NCBI GenBank assembly: GCA_003427395.1
Contig: BFEA01000214.1
Span: 208,493 to 244,922 of the forward strand
Direction: 5' to 3'
From: Chara braunii
Lineage: Eukaryota; Streptophyta; Charophyceae; Charales; Characeae
Length of the DNA: 36,430 nt
The position numbers and the translations under genes are program-made. Below are positions 8,980 to 18,395 of this stretch, piece by piece; the stretch's first letter is position 1; each line of letters begins with the position of its first letter. The notes under the pieces were generated by a model, which made no database searches, was not told the DNA's origin, and saw only the letters and a program-made list of their open reading frames with translations.

Positions 8980-9507
8980 ATGCACGAACGGCCACTGCCC
9001 AACGAAAGGCAATGAATGATGGCCTCCGTTGCGTGTGGTGCTTTATGGCACCACGAAACGCACGGCCAACCATCCTGGCGGGAAATGAGGCCCGACCTGT
9101 TTTTTTTTTTTTTTTTTTGGTGGTTGTATGGCGCTTGCACCGTGTTAGATGTCGTCAGTCGCTGTTTTTTTTTAGGTCCCCAAAACACCCTCAGAATGGG
9201 GGTACAGCCGACGGAAGCTATAACAAACACAGCCGAACTCGGTTTCTTTTTTGATTTTTAATTTTTTTTTTTCAATTAAAAAAAAAATTCTGATCATTAA
9301 AAAAAAAAAAAAATTTGGGCAGGNGCCCATTGACANGGACCACACNCCTATGTGAAAAAAACACCCCCCTACCAGCCAAAAAAAAAAAAAAAAAAAGAGT
9401 TCCCGCTCTGCGTGAACTCCGTGAACTACGACCGGTCACGTTTTTCGTGACCGGTGGCCGGCCCGCGTTCACCAACCCCGTGAACGGTGAACGGGGGTAC
9501 GGCACTG
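8587..9507. mobile_element. 921 bp non-autonomous hAT-like element
   Basis: Direct 8 bp copies of CTTACTAC flank it exactly (8579-8586 and 9508-9515). The ends are CAGTGCC at the left and GGCACTG at the right, a perfect 7 bp terminal inverted repeat that continues imperfectly (TGCCCCGTGAAC against GTACCCCCGTTCAC). An 8 bp duplication with CAG...CTG ends is the hAT hallmark. Subterminal regions are palindrome-rich: a 16 bp one at 8631-8646 (GTGACCGGCCGGTCAC), a 20 bp one at 8660-8679 (CCGTGAACGGCCGTTCACGG), and an inverted 10 bp pair ACCGGTCACG at 9430-9454. The middle is (CT)n, poly-A and poly-T with three undetermined bases. No transposase frame is present. It interrupts the GIY-YIG frame of the Penelope-like element. 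Confidence 0.85.
8917..8973. repeat. (CT)n microsatellite
   Basis: Pure CT tract inside the hAT-like element. The Ser/Leu and Arg/Glu frames over it are spurious. Confidence 0.95.
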
Positions 9508-9668
9508 CTTACTACCCCACGGTACACCACCATCAAGAATCAGATTACACACAGCAGAGGTGAGAAAACAATTCAGCTCCTTACATCGCAGAAGGTCAAC
9601 AGAACGAGATCGAAGCTTACAACACAGTCGTACAATTTCCCAGAGGGAAGCCGCGTTCGGGCGTGACC

Positions 9669-11047
9669 CTAAGAAGTAGCGGAGTCAAGTCCGTCGCTTG
9701 GTTCAGATTCGTCGTCCTTGTCGTCCGATACCTGAACAGCCGAAGTACCTTTGTCTACATCCTCCTCTCCATTGTCACCATCGAACGCTCTCGCAGCCCA
9801 CTTCTGCACGATTGCTTCCTTCGTCGGATCAAGTGTGGTATAGGCAACCCCATCTTTCTCACAAATCTCTTTCACCTCGTCTTTGTTTTTCTTCGGAAGA
9901 TCCTTGCGTGCTGATCGCACAAACGCCTCTCGGTCAACGATCTCAGCATCCGCGTTGACCTTGGCCTTGCCCTTGTCCCGTTTGGTTGATGGACAAGCCA
10001 CCTCATCCAAACGAGCTTTCAAGTTAGTAGCAGTTCCTTTCTTCGTCATCTTCAGTTTCTCCATCTCGATCTTGAGGCGCTCAACTTCAGCCTCTGACAG
10101 TTTCCTCGCATTAACCTCCTTCAGCCGCATGTCTTTTAGTAAGTCAACCTGAGCCTCATGTCGCTCCAAGATTCCTTTTAGTTGCGCACGTTCACTCGAC
10201 TCGTCGGTGTAGGGGCTGGAGTCGTCCGCAACCTCGCCTTGGCCTGAGTGGTCAGAGATTCCCCAATGGCTACGCTGCCCCTTTTGTTCCCAGGCCGAAG
10301 CCCCTCCATTTTCCAAGCCTCAGCGTTTGCTTCAGCAGCTTCGCATTGTCGTTGCAACGCTCATGAATAACCTCCTCCAGACTACTCAATTGTCTATCAG
10401 TAGCCGCCTTCAACTCTGCTTGTTCTCGTCTAAGTCTTATAACTCCATCATTTTCAGCCGCAGGTTTGGTAACGGTAGCCAATGTACTCGCACCATGGTT
10501 CTTTTTCCCAATTTCATCCACTCGCAGCTTCAACTTCTCTAACTCCTCCTTATCACTATCCTTCTTCCCGTTGATCGCCTCATAAACTTTGTCAATTTTC
10601 TGCGACATTTGCGCCTGCAGTTCTTCACGTTCCTTCTTCTCACGTAGTCGCTTCTCTTCTTCCTCACGTTCATGTTTTTTCCGGTCTTCGTCTTCTTTCT
10701 GCTGGCGTTCTCTCTCCTTGTCGGCATCATGCCTGATCTTCATTTCTGCTACCAATCCTTCCAATGAACTAACTCTCTTACCCAAATCCCCAACCTCCAC
10801 TGCCGTTATACTGCCCAGCGTAGGCTGGGACAGCAGTACCTACGTTGGTACTAGCGGGCATAGACAGTATCGGAGTCTAAACAGGGACCAACGCGTTAGA
10901 CGGTTGAGCAGGAATCAAAGCATTAGGGGGTTGACCCCCATTCAGCCTTCGATCAGGCAGGGGGCAACATCTGGAAATGTGACCAGGCTGACCGCAGTTA
11001 TAACACGAACGTACTAGAGGACCATTCTGACTTCCGTTAGACGCCAT
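9669..11047 (-). pseudogene. ORF1 of Penelope-like element: CCHC knuckle and coiled coil
   Basis: The start is ATG at 11045-11047 (MASNGSQNG). A zinc knuckle CYNCGQPGHISRCC (CX2CX4HX4C spacing) lies within the first 30 residues. A Pro/Asn/Gln-rich linker follows, then a long charged heptad-like coiled coil (about 10790-10280) and a second charged helix region. Near 9840-9930 the segment KNKDEVKEICEKDG through EAIVQKW resembles a SAP-type helix-extended-loop-helix; that is a tentative call. An acidic tail ends in TAG at 9669-9671. Breaks: TAG replaces a probable CAG at about 10876, frameshifts near 10805 and 10315. The likely role is nucleic-acid binding and particle assembly; the parent element is inferred from adjacency. 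Confidence 0.65.
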
Positions 11048-11451
11048 GATAAAAATGCGAAGCCACACAACAGTAGTACTATTTCTACGTCGGTTACTTC
11101 GGGAGCTGAAGTATGTCAGGCAGTAGCATGAACATAGATAGCAAAATGAAAAGCCAACTCAATCAACATGTCCTCAGAACGTCCACATCAGCAGCAATCA
11201 GAGGCACAAAGAGGGGAAGGAGGAGAGGGAGGAGGAGGAAGAAGGAAGACAGAGAGAGACCATGTCCCGAACGCGACTGTATTATCGAAAAAATAATCGT
11301 GATGAACAAAAAGTGGAAACAAAAGCTCCCGCGCGGCGTTACGACCCGAACGGTTTCGCCTGGCCGCCAACCAGGACTCATCACGGGTCGAAGTCGGTAA
11401 ACAGGACATGGAACCAAAGACTTTAATACTACCTCCTACAGACAGTAAGAG
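11048..11451. other. No gene recognised; 5' flank of Penelope-like element
   Basis: Contains a purine-rich patch near 11205-11260. Two minus-strand frames of 73-84 codons cover it, but they read as low-complexity Leu/Pro/Ser next to an unrecognised N-terminal part. It may hold the untranslated leader of the element below. Confidence 0.35.
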
Positions 11452-11844
11452 CTACTTCAAGAAGTCTCTGGAAAACCGCGATACTTCCCGTTCTACCGCT
11501 TCCTGGTCATCAATAGGACTAGATTCATTCCATACTCCAAGAAAATCGTGTCCAATATCTTCTCCCACTGAAAAAACCTTCCAAAAAAACGCTCTACATT
11601 GCACTGGGCCTACAAAAAAAAACCGTGATACTTCCCGTTCTACCGCCTCCTGGTCATCAATAGATTCATTCCATACTCCAAGAAAATCGCGTCCAATATC
11701 TTCCCCCACTGAAAAGACAACCGTAAAAAACGCTCTACACAGAGCATGGCCCTGCGCAAGGGTGACACGCATAAATCGAGGAATCCTATGCTGTCTACCC
11801 AAAACCGACCTCGTCGGAGTCCGCTTTTCTTCCTTTTTTTTCAA
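11452..11844 (-). CDS. Hypothetical open frame with a 147 bp (49-codon) tandem repeat
   Basis: A 130-codon minus-strand frame contains two tandem copies of a unit of about 49 residues (CRAFF, then VFSVGEDIG, then DFLGVWNES, then IDDQEAVEREVSRF). The DNA copies start at 11474 and 11621, an offset of 147 bp. One copy lacks six bases, which keeps the frame. Composition is protein-like (charged, few repeats of one residue), and most changes between copies keep the protein similar. The start codon is uncertain and the Lys-rich N-terminus could be spurious. I do not recognise the family. It could be a fragment of a gene or of a transposon. Confidence 0.3.
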   Translation of the reverse strand: MKKKEEKRTPTRSVLGRQHRIPRFMRVTLAQGHALCRAFFTVVFSVGEDIGRDFLGVWNESIDDQEAVEREVSRFFFVGPVQCRAFFWKVFSVGEDIGHDFLGVWNESSPIDDQEAVEREVSRFSRDFLK

Positions 11845-11875
11845 TATTCATCAGGGGTACCGATTTCAGAGGTGA

Positions 11876-13088
11876 TACGAGGTGTGGGGAGCTTGTGATG
11901 TATGGTGTCCTCTCTCTGTCAATGCTCCCTCTACACGAAAGTTGTTCAGAATCAGGTCCCCTGCACAAGCAGGTTCCCTCAGCTCTGGAGTTAGCACTCG
12001 TTCTGGATAGCTCGGCAATCACCAGGCTATGTTGGTCCTGCGTTCTCTTTTGCTCTTTCTTTTTCTTTGTACTATTGAGAGGATGAGGTAGATGCATACT
12101 ACCAAGAAAGATGAAGTAGATGAGAGAAGAATATAGCTTACCATAGATGAGAGAAGCACATAGATTACCTTCAAAAAAAAAAAAAAAAAAAAAAAAAGTT
12201 CTAAAAAAAAAAGGAAATAAAAGAAGGGAGACAGTTCCCTGCGGTATCATCATCAAACGCACCGGGCATGGGTAAGAGTAGTCATCTCATGCATCTGATT
12301 TCATCGGAATTCGAACTCAGGTCTGTTTATGAACAGTTCAAGGGCCACACTAACCTTCTAGGTGTGAGTACAACCTCGCCCATGTGGATCAATGGTGGCG
12401 AGGTTGTTTCCCACACCGATAAGCTCCCCACCGATAAGATCGGTGCCTTCGTTTTGTTTTCTCTTTCCTTGCGCAGGGGCCACGGCAATCTTCTCTGTAT
12501 CTCCCCAATTTGTCACCTGTCCCGGCCTTCTGTCTCGCTCGCACTATCACGGACGAGACTACGGCACACGAATACCCGGCGCGCAATCCGGAATCCGAAT
12601 TCTATGGTGACTCCATGGTGTCACCGGTCTCCTCCCCGTCATAGCGCCCCCTCGGATCATGAATTTTAAAAAGTTATCTTTCCGGTCAAATACAGTGTTG
12701 AAGAGGGGGGGCCGTTGAAGAGGGGGGCACATTGAAGACGGGCGGAAGACCATCAGGGCGATCCTAATCTTCGTCATCATCGTGCTAGCTTTTTCGGATG
12801 AGGGCCTAGCCAGCCGCAAGGACCTCGAACAAGACACAAAACGATATAGTAGGAAAAAAAAAAACAAAAAAAAAACATTATGAGATCAACAGTCCTCTCC
12901 CATAGTGATTATCGTGAGCATTACAGACATAGAACGGGTGCGTTGACGGACTCCTATAAGATGACTGCTATCTTCCCCTGAACAGGACACACCCTAATCA
13001 TGAATACATACAAGTGTCACTGATCTTTCCAGTTCCATACGGTCTGGATAAGGGTGGGTTGTGATCAGGGGAAGTCGGACCGTGGCAG
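11876..13088. other. No gene recognised; poly(A) tracts
   Basis: Mostly unique sequence. A-rich tracts lie at 12173-12197 and 12853-12877. A short direct duplication (CACCGATAAG, 12415-12440) is present. Frames up to 155 codons exist but look unremarkable and end in homopolymer artefacts. Confidence 0.4.
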
Positions 13089-13510
13089 ATTAATCAATCA
13101 ATCAAGCAAGCAAGTGAGCAGCCAGCTGGCTAGCAAACGATCGAACGCGCCCCATACCAACGATTGATCAGCCAATCAGCCAATCAGCCAATCAACCAAT
13201 CGCCCAAACAACCAATCGTTTGCATAGAACCCTCCATTCACCAGTCAATCAACCCATCAAGAAGTCCCTACAGTCCTATTACAATCGGCCAATCTAACAA
13301 TCTTATCAATCCATCAATCAATGGAGAGACTAGTCAATCAATCAAACGATCAGCAATCAGTCAATCTGAAGTCAGTTGCCGGATCAATCCATCCATACAG
13401 CCATCCATCGATCTTATCGACGAAGGAAGTCACCAGTCAACGAACCCATCAGAGAGCCAACAAATAATCCACACATCCATTCATCCATCATTATTCCTCT
13501 CTGACTGATT
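13089..13510. repeat. Degenerate AATC/CCATC-rich repeat region
   Basis: Irregular repeats of CAATCAATCA, CAGCCAATCA and CCATCCATC over ~420 bp. The Asn/Gln/Ser/Ile-rich frame of 114 codons follows from the repeat. Confidence 0.7.
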
Positions 13511-13768
13511 CTCAGTTGACGAAAAGACTTATGAATCTCCGTCAATATCAACGAATCAAACAACACACTGCGTTCGAGAGGGACAGCAAGTGAAACAGCT
13601 GCGTGCGTAACGTACAGTGGGACTTGACGATAACAGAGGGGAATACTATGCATGGTCGATCAATCAATCATTCAACGTTGCGGACGAGAAGCTGAATTCC
13701 ACACACACACACACACAAACACACTCCAAATGTCTGCCCGAAAGCGTGCACGAGTGAGAGAGAGAGAG

Positions 13769-13851
13769 NNNNNNNNNNNNNNNNNNNNNNNNNNNNNNNN
13801 NNNNNNNNNNNNNNNNNNNNNNNNNNNNNNNNNNNNNNNNNNNNNNNNNNN
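13769..13851. other. Assembly gap (83 N) inside a GA/GGGA microsatellite
   Basis: N run between a GAGAGA tract on the left and a GGGA array (13852-13876) on the right. The true repeat length is unknown. Confidence 0.98.
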
Positions 13852-13876
13852 GGGAGGGAGGGAGGGAGGGAGGGAG

Positions 13877-14381
13877 TCGAAATATCTACCTGCGTCATGA
13901 TCTTGAGAACGGCAGTAATGCGCGACGGGCTGTGGAGCCATCAATTAGGTAATCGACCAGATAAGAGACGCTGGAAAGATATCTTTCTCTATGACCCAGT
14001 GCATTCATAGCCATTGTTGCAGCAGTCAGTGTATCGTTGTCAGCTGTGCAGTTTATCTATCGAGGCATTGCATCTGACAGCTTCACAGCTGTCTCTAATA
14101 ATTGCTCGCTATTTTTAAGCTCTTGCACAATCGCTCTGAATGGACTCGGTCTCCGAGCACGCAAGCTGCTGTCCATTCAATGGATGAAAGACTCGTTCAT
14201 GGATCGCAATGCATCCATCGATGAAAACAAAACGACTGTCGATCGATGGATCATCAGATAGATCTTGAGAGCTTTCCCAAAGCTGCAGGATTGTCTATCA
14301 CAGGGTTGTGACGAAGTGCACGACAGTGCGCATGACAAGTCAGGCAGAGTCAGAAAATCCTGCCTTTGGAGGATTGAACCG
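13877..14381. other. No gene recognised
   Basis: Unique sequence downstream (in transcription sense) of the UBP12-like pseudogene. I see no poly(A) that would mark the end of a retrocopy. Short inverted words around GGATGAATCCATCGATG-like sequence lie at 14180-14250. Confidence 0.35.
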
Positions 14382-17300
14382 CTAATCAGTCGTTGTTGCT
14401 TCTGTTTTAACCACTTGTTCGCTTCGCCCAGCAGACCGACGCGACGGCGTTGTTAGGGGTTCGGCATGTTCCAAACCCCGATCGTCGTAAGTGTGTTTCC
14501 TAAACCGGTTAAGCACAATATCTGCATCTTGCAGGTAATCCGGGACGCTTAGGTGCACGTAAGCAAACCTCCACGTCAAGAAGTTAGCATACGGCACCGC
14601 CAGCTTCTTCTTGACCCGAGTTTTCACCGCAGCTAGCATCTCCTTCTCCTTGACTGCAAGGCAGAAAGGCTCGCCAAAGGTCTGAGCCACGGAGCCGGTT
14701 GCAGAATCCCGCCAGAAGTGGTACACATGAATAAGTCTACCTTCGTCGGCATTACCGAGGTCCTTTTCTTCCTCCGGAATCTCCTCCGCTCTCAGTATTC
14801 GAGATGTGTGATTGCTGATGTTGTCAATCTTCTCCGTCGGGAGGAAGATCTTGCAAATCTTACTCTGAAACACTTCAAGGATACGAAGTTGCGCCCTGGA
14901 GTTGGAGAGATCGACCAAATCACTGGTCTCCTTGATTAGCTCGCGGACGGTGCTTTCCTTGGGGAGCTGGATGCTACGCACACATACCTCCACCCGGCTG
15001 TTGTAAAACCTGATCTCCAGCGTATTCAATGCCCCAGAAAACGGGGACAGAACATCGTAGTACAGGATGTCCGACATTCGACTGTGATGAGCCAGCATGT
15101 CGCTGAGACTTTTCCCGCTTTCAGGATTGATGGGTTGGCGCCTCGGCCCTTGGGTAAAGCAATTGTGAGCAGTGAGGCGGATCTTCCTCGGATCATCAAC
15201 TCCAATACGTCTTGCCACCCGCTCAACAATGTCATCGTAGTTGCGCTGCCTCAGTATCCCCAGCGCGAATTCTGGCGTATCGGGCTCTGACAGTCGATGG
15301 AAGCGAACCACCTGCAGGTTCCTAACATAGTCAAGGTAAGAAGGGACGTCCGGATACCGGTACTTGATCCGATCCGTCTCAGATATAGCCTTCTGCACAC
15401 AGATGATGTCGCCGTCTTCCAGCTGACTGGCTATGAAGGTGGTGGCCGTGTCAACTGGTACACAGATTACTGGTGAACGAAACGTGATCTCCTCGAACAG
15501 GATCACCTCATCCCTGGGTGCGAAACCCGCCATCTTCCTAATCTGCACCATGAAGTCGCGAGGTTTGCCTCTCCGCGTCACAAACATCTTCCCCACGTAT
15601 TTCAACTCCTCCACCTCCTCCTCCACCGCCACAGCCGCAGGATCGTACCTTTTTGTAGAAGATCAATATGTCATCCTTGGATCTAACAGGGAGAGGAACT
15701 GAAAAGCTCTCTCGGGTTTCTAGGAAAAGGTTGATTTCCGCACTTCGTTGTCGGGTGGATGGTTTCTTTCCAAAATGCTCTACGCTCCGAGTCTCGTCAA
15801 ACACCGTCAGCGGTCTGCTCGGTCGATAAGTCTGTTTTTTTCTTTTAGCCCATAACCAAAACCGTTGGCACGAGACAGGAACGTGAAACTCAGCTGCACA
15901 GCGTTCCTTGACTGTCTGAAGGGGGCAGTCCTTTTCTATCCGAAAGCAGCGCACCTTTTCAAAATCTACCAGATCAAAGATGATGTCCCCGCCAATCTGA
16001 TCGCGCAAATCCTCCTCCCTTGCCACCTTCACATCAACGTACGAGTCAGCCGCCTCCTGATCCTCTCCCGATCCGCACTGCAAACGATTCGCGACCTGGC
16101 CGCCATCAACCTCAAACATAATTTTGTCCTTATCTTCTTGGCGAACGTAGACCAGTGCATACGCGCTCGAATTCCTTGTAATCATGGCCGGGAAATCTGG
16201 CAATTTCGGGGTGGGCATCATCAATCGCGTCTCCCCCTCCCCTCCGTACTGCTCTTCCAAGACTCTCCTGGCATCCTCCTTCGTCACACCTTCGCCGTCA
16301 AACTTGTGCCATTGCTCCAACAACATCGGTTGAACGAACACCTCGCATCTGTGGCTGCTGACGCCACCGCTGTGAACAAGGACGCTGTACAGTTTGTAAA
16401 GATTCCGCACACTCCTGTCCGCGTCAGCGGCCAGGTACTTTCGACAGTGTCGATCTAGGTCCAGCAGTAGCGGGAATTCGTATCGGTCATTTATCTTCAC
16501 CACTTTGTCGCCCACTTCATCGTATGCAAACCGTTTCAAGTGCAGAAACAAAACAGGCGGGAAACTCCGAAACAATACCCGATTCCCTGTCCTTTCTTCC
16601 CGCCAACAGGCGCCATTTCCGCCCCGCGAACGTCCATTATCTTTATCCTCCACCAATCTCTCCCCGGCGCTGCAGTACTTGTCAAACGACTCGTAGACGT
16701 CCTTGCAGCCCCTGACATCCAACTCCAAGTCATAGAACAGCATCCGCCGTCCTTTTTCCTTGACTCCAATATCAGCACACCCTGCACAACTGGACAGAAG
16801 ATAATGGCCTTGGAATAGGTCCTGGATGGTTCCTCCCACTGCGTCAACCTCATTTCCTTCTCCAGCTGCTCGAAGATGGCCAGGAGGAATTCCCGGATTG
16901 CGTCCGGTGGGCAGAGAGAGGCTGCTACTCGTGAATCCCAGCCCGAAGAGGTGGCGAAATCGTCAGTCTCCACGCCGATGTCACTGCTCTGCATCTTGTG
17001 AAACAGGCACTGAAGTGCGAAAGGGATGCTATTAGTTGAAGCTACTTCCTGCTCACGCTCGCTCAGCGGTATCTGATACACAGCCTGCCGAGAATAGGGT
17101 AGGTGAAAAAGGGTCTGGAGAACGGCGTTCATGAAAGAACTGGTGGCGATGTATTCGCTACGCAACCAGACAAACCCCGTCGCCTTTGTCGAGCTTTCAG
17201 CCCGAGACTCATGTACGTCACGGAAGGCTGAAACCTCGGCTTCAATCACCACGATACCGTCAACCAAGAACCCTTTCAATGGAGCAACCAAATCCTTAAG

Positions 17301-17654
17301 AGGCACGAAATGAGTGAAACCCCAATCGCTATCCTTTTCGCAGAACACGTGACTTGATCTCATCTCTATTGAACGCCTAGGGTCACGCTGATTAACAACA
17401 CGCAGGGCAAAATATGCGCTGCGACTCCAGCCGAAATCTAACCGATGGAAATCTGGCACTACAAGATAGACTGACAATTCATTGACACCGTTGCCCTTTG
17501 GGTAAACCATGAGACGCCAGTCATGACCTCCAGCAGCAAACTTCGAAGAGTAGAGTTTTGTGACCGTTGATTTAGTAAAATTCTCTATCACCCACCTAAA
17601 ATTGACAATTCTTGAAGGTTCATTCCCCTTCATCGTCACATCTGTTCCAGTCAT
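14382..17654 (-). pseudogene. Intronless UBP12/13 (USP7)-like deubiquitinase retrocopy, catalytically dead
   Basis: About 1090 codons, close to full-length plant UBP12. The ATG at 17652-17654 gives MTGTDVTMKG just ahead of a MATH domain (about 17610-17240: FRWVIENFT, GGHDWRLMVYPKGNG, FGWSRSAYFALRVVNQ). A USP domain follows to about 16130 (KINDRYEFPLLLDLD, RSVRNLYKLYSVLVHSGGV), then USP7-type ubiquitin-like domains (FAPRDEVILFEEI, EDGDIICVQK, RAEEIPEEEKDLG) to the TAG at 14382. There is no intron anywhere. One base is missing at about 16842 (after EMRLT, before VGGTIQDLF) and one is extra at about 15649 (after IFYKK, before YDPAAV). The Cys box reads IATSSFMN, so the catalytic Cys is gone. The HGGHYY-type His box reads SSHRCEV. 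The following FD is kept. It is either a decaying retrocopy or a pseudoenzyme with two sequencing errors. Confidence 0.85.
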
Positions 17655-17786
17655 CCTCCCTCTCCGTTTTCTTCGTCGTTTTTTCTCCTTGCTCGTTTCA
17701 CTTCTCCGCTTGCACTTTTGCTTCTGTCTCTCTGCCGTGAGATATTCTCTACTTCCGCACCTACATCTGCTCCCTCTCGACGGTTT

Positions 17787-17788
<2 letters not shown>

Positions 17789-17851
<63 letters not shown>
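17789..17851. repeat. (CT)n microsatellite 5' of the UBP12-like sequence
   Basis: Pure CT tract 135 bp upstream of the ATG. GA tracts of this kind are common in plant leaders, so it may be a relic of the 5' UTR. The Arg-Glu-rich extension of the frame to 17891 is produced by this tract, and I therefore prefer the start at 17654. Confidence 0.9.
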
Positions 17852-17853
<2 letters not shown>

Positions 17854-18395
17854 CACAGCAACCAAAAGATCCTTGTCCCTGCGTGACGCATGGCAGGCGG
17901 TCCTCAATTCAGAGAGCAATCTAAACAGAAAGTGACAGCAACCACTGCAGATCCGCTTCCCTGTGGTGTTCGAGGAGGGAGGGAGAGATCCAAGTCGCAG
18001 CGAGCTGATGTCTTGTCTTCAATGGCCCACGTTGTTGTTGTTGTCGTCTGGTGCGGTCGACAGCATGGATAAGGAGGAAAAATCGTAGGCGACAGGAACA
18101 GTCACACAAATTGTCAGAAACGGCAGAGGGAAATTTTAATTACAGATTGTATAACCAAAACTTGCAGTCCGCCGATTCCAAGTTGGAATTGGGAACCAAA
18201 GTCACATCGAATAAGACATAAAACTATCCGAAACCGCATGCTGGTTCATGCCGTAGAAAAATCTTTAAATCTTTTGGAATCCAACTTCCAATATTGAGAA
18301 TGCTCCGCAAATTCCTTAAAAAAATGAGAATGCATTTTTTGTCACAAGTTCACAACAGAAAAGCAAACATGATTTTTTTTATTACAACAGAAAAG
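17852..18395. other. No gene recognised
   Basis: Unique sequence upstream of the UBP12-like copy, with a short GTTGTTGTT run near 18030. It becomes AT-rich after 18120. No promoter is assignable. Confidence 0.35.

Larger units (their letters stand above)
8023..9684 (-). pseudogene. GIY-YIG endonuclease frame of Penelope-like element (split)
   Basis: The first part lies at 9684-9516 and reads RYFLGSRPNAASLWEIVRLC and onward. It opens right after a TGA and overlaps the end of ORF1 by 16 bp. The frame is then split by the hAT-like element at 8587-9507 and resumes as SKAISFFLNLPLSCRKAELW. If the insert and one target copy are removed, the two parts join in frame. The nuclease domain spans 8521-8242. 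It shows the GIY-like strand (PVVYALL), the YIG-like strand (YLYVGST), the conserved Arg (SRWREH), the Glu (ETEKFFIRLL) and the terminal Asn (GPTLN). A basic stretch (KRSKRRRAGLRERLRKKR) follows. Key catalytic residues look intact. Its role would be target cleavage for retrotransposition. Confidence 0.75.
6765..11047 (-). mobile_element. Penelope-like retroelement, N-terminal GIY-YIG type, degenerate
   Basis: In transcription order: a CCHC knuckle plus coiled-coil ORF1 (11047-9669), a GIY-YIG endonuclease frame (9684 down to about 8023, interrupted), and the N-terminal part of a reverse transcriptase (7756-6765). GIY-YIG ahead of RT, rather than behind it, is the order known for the Chlamys/Naiad branch of Penelope-like elements in green algae and protists. 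The copy is 3' truncated: RT similarity stops just after the fingers motif, so palm and catalytic motifs are absent. It also has a nonsense codon, frameshifts, a hAT-like insertion (8587-9507) and a poly(A) insertion (7937-8015). It cannot be autonomous. Seen: order, motifs, breaks. Known: family architecture. Inferred: assignment to that branch. Confidence 0.7.

Noticed and set aside
9324-9348. Three isolated N as assembly joins
   Set aside because: There is no flanking duplication as at 30414 and 32478. They look like ambiguous base calls in a homopolymer-rich stretch.
14360-14385. GGTTCAATCC, a B-box-like word on the minus strand
   Set aside because: The upstream part is the coding end of the UBP12-like sequence and no cloverleaf is possible.
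17655-17891. Upstream extension of the UBP12-like frame with an Arg-Glu repeat
   Set aside because: It is the translation of a (CT)n tract and a basic leader. The conserved MATH domain begins soon after the ATG at 17654.
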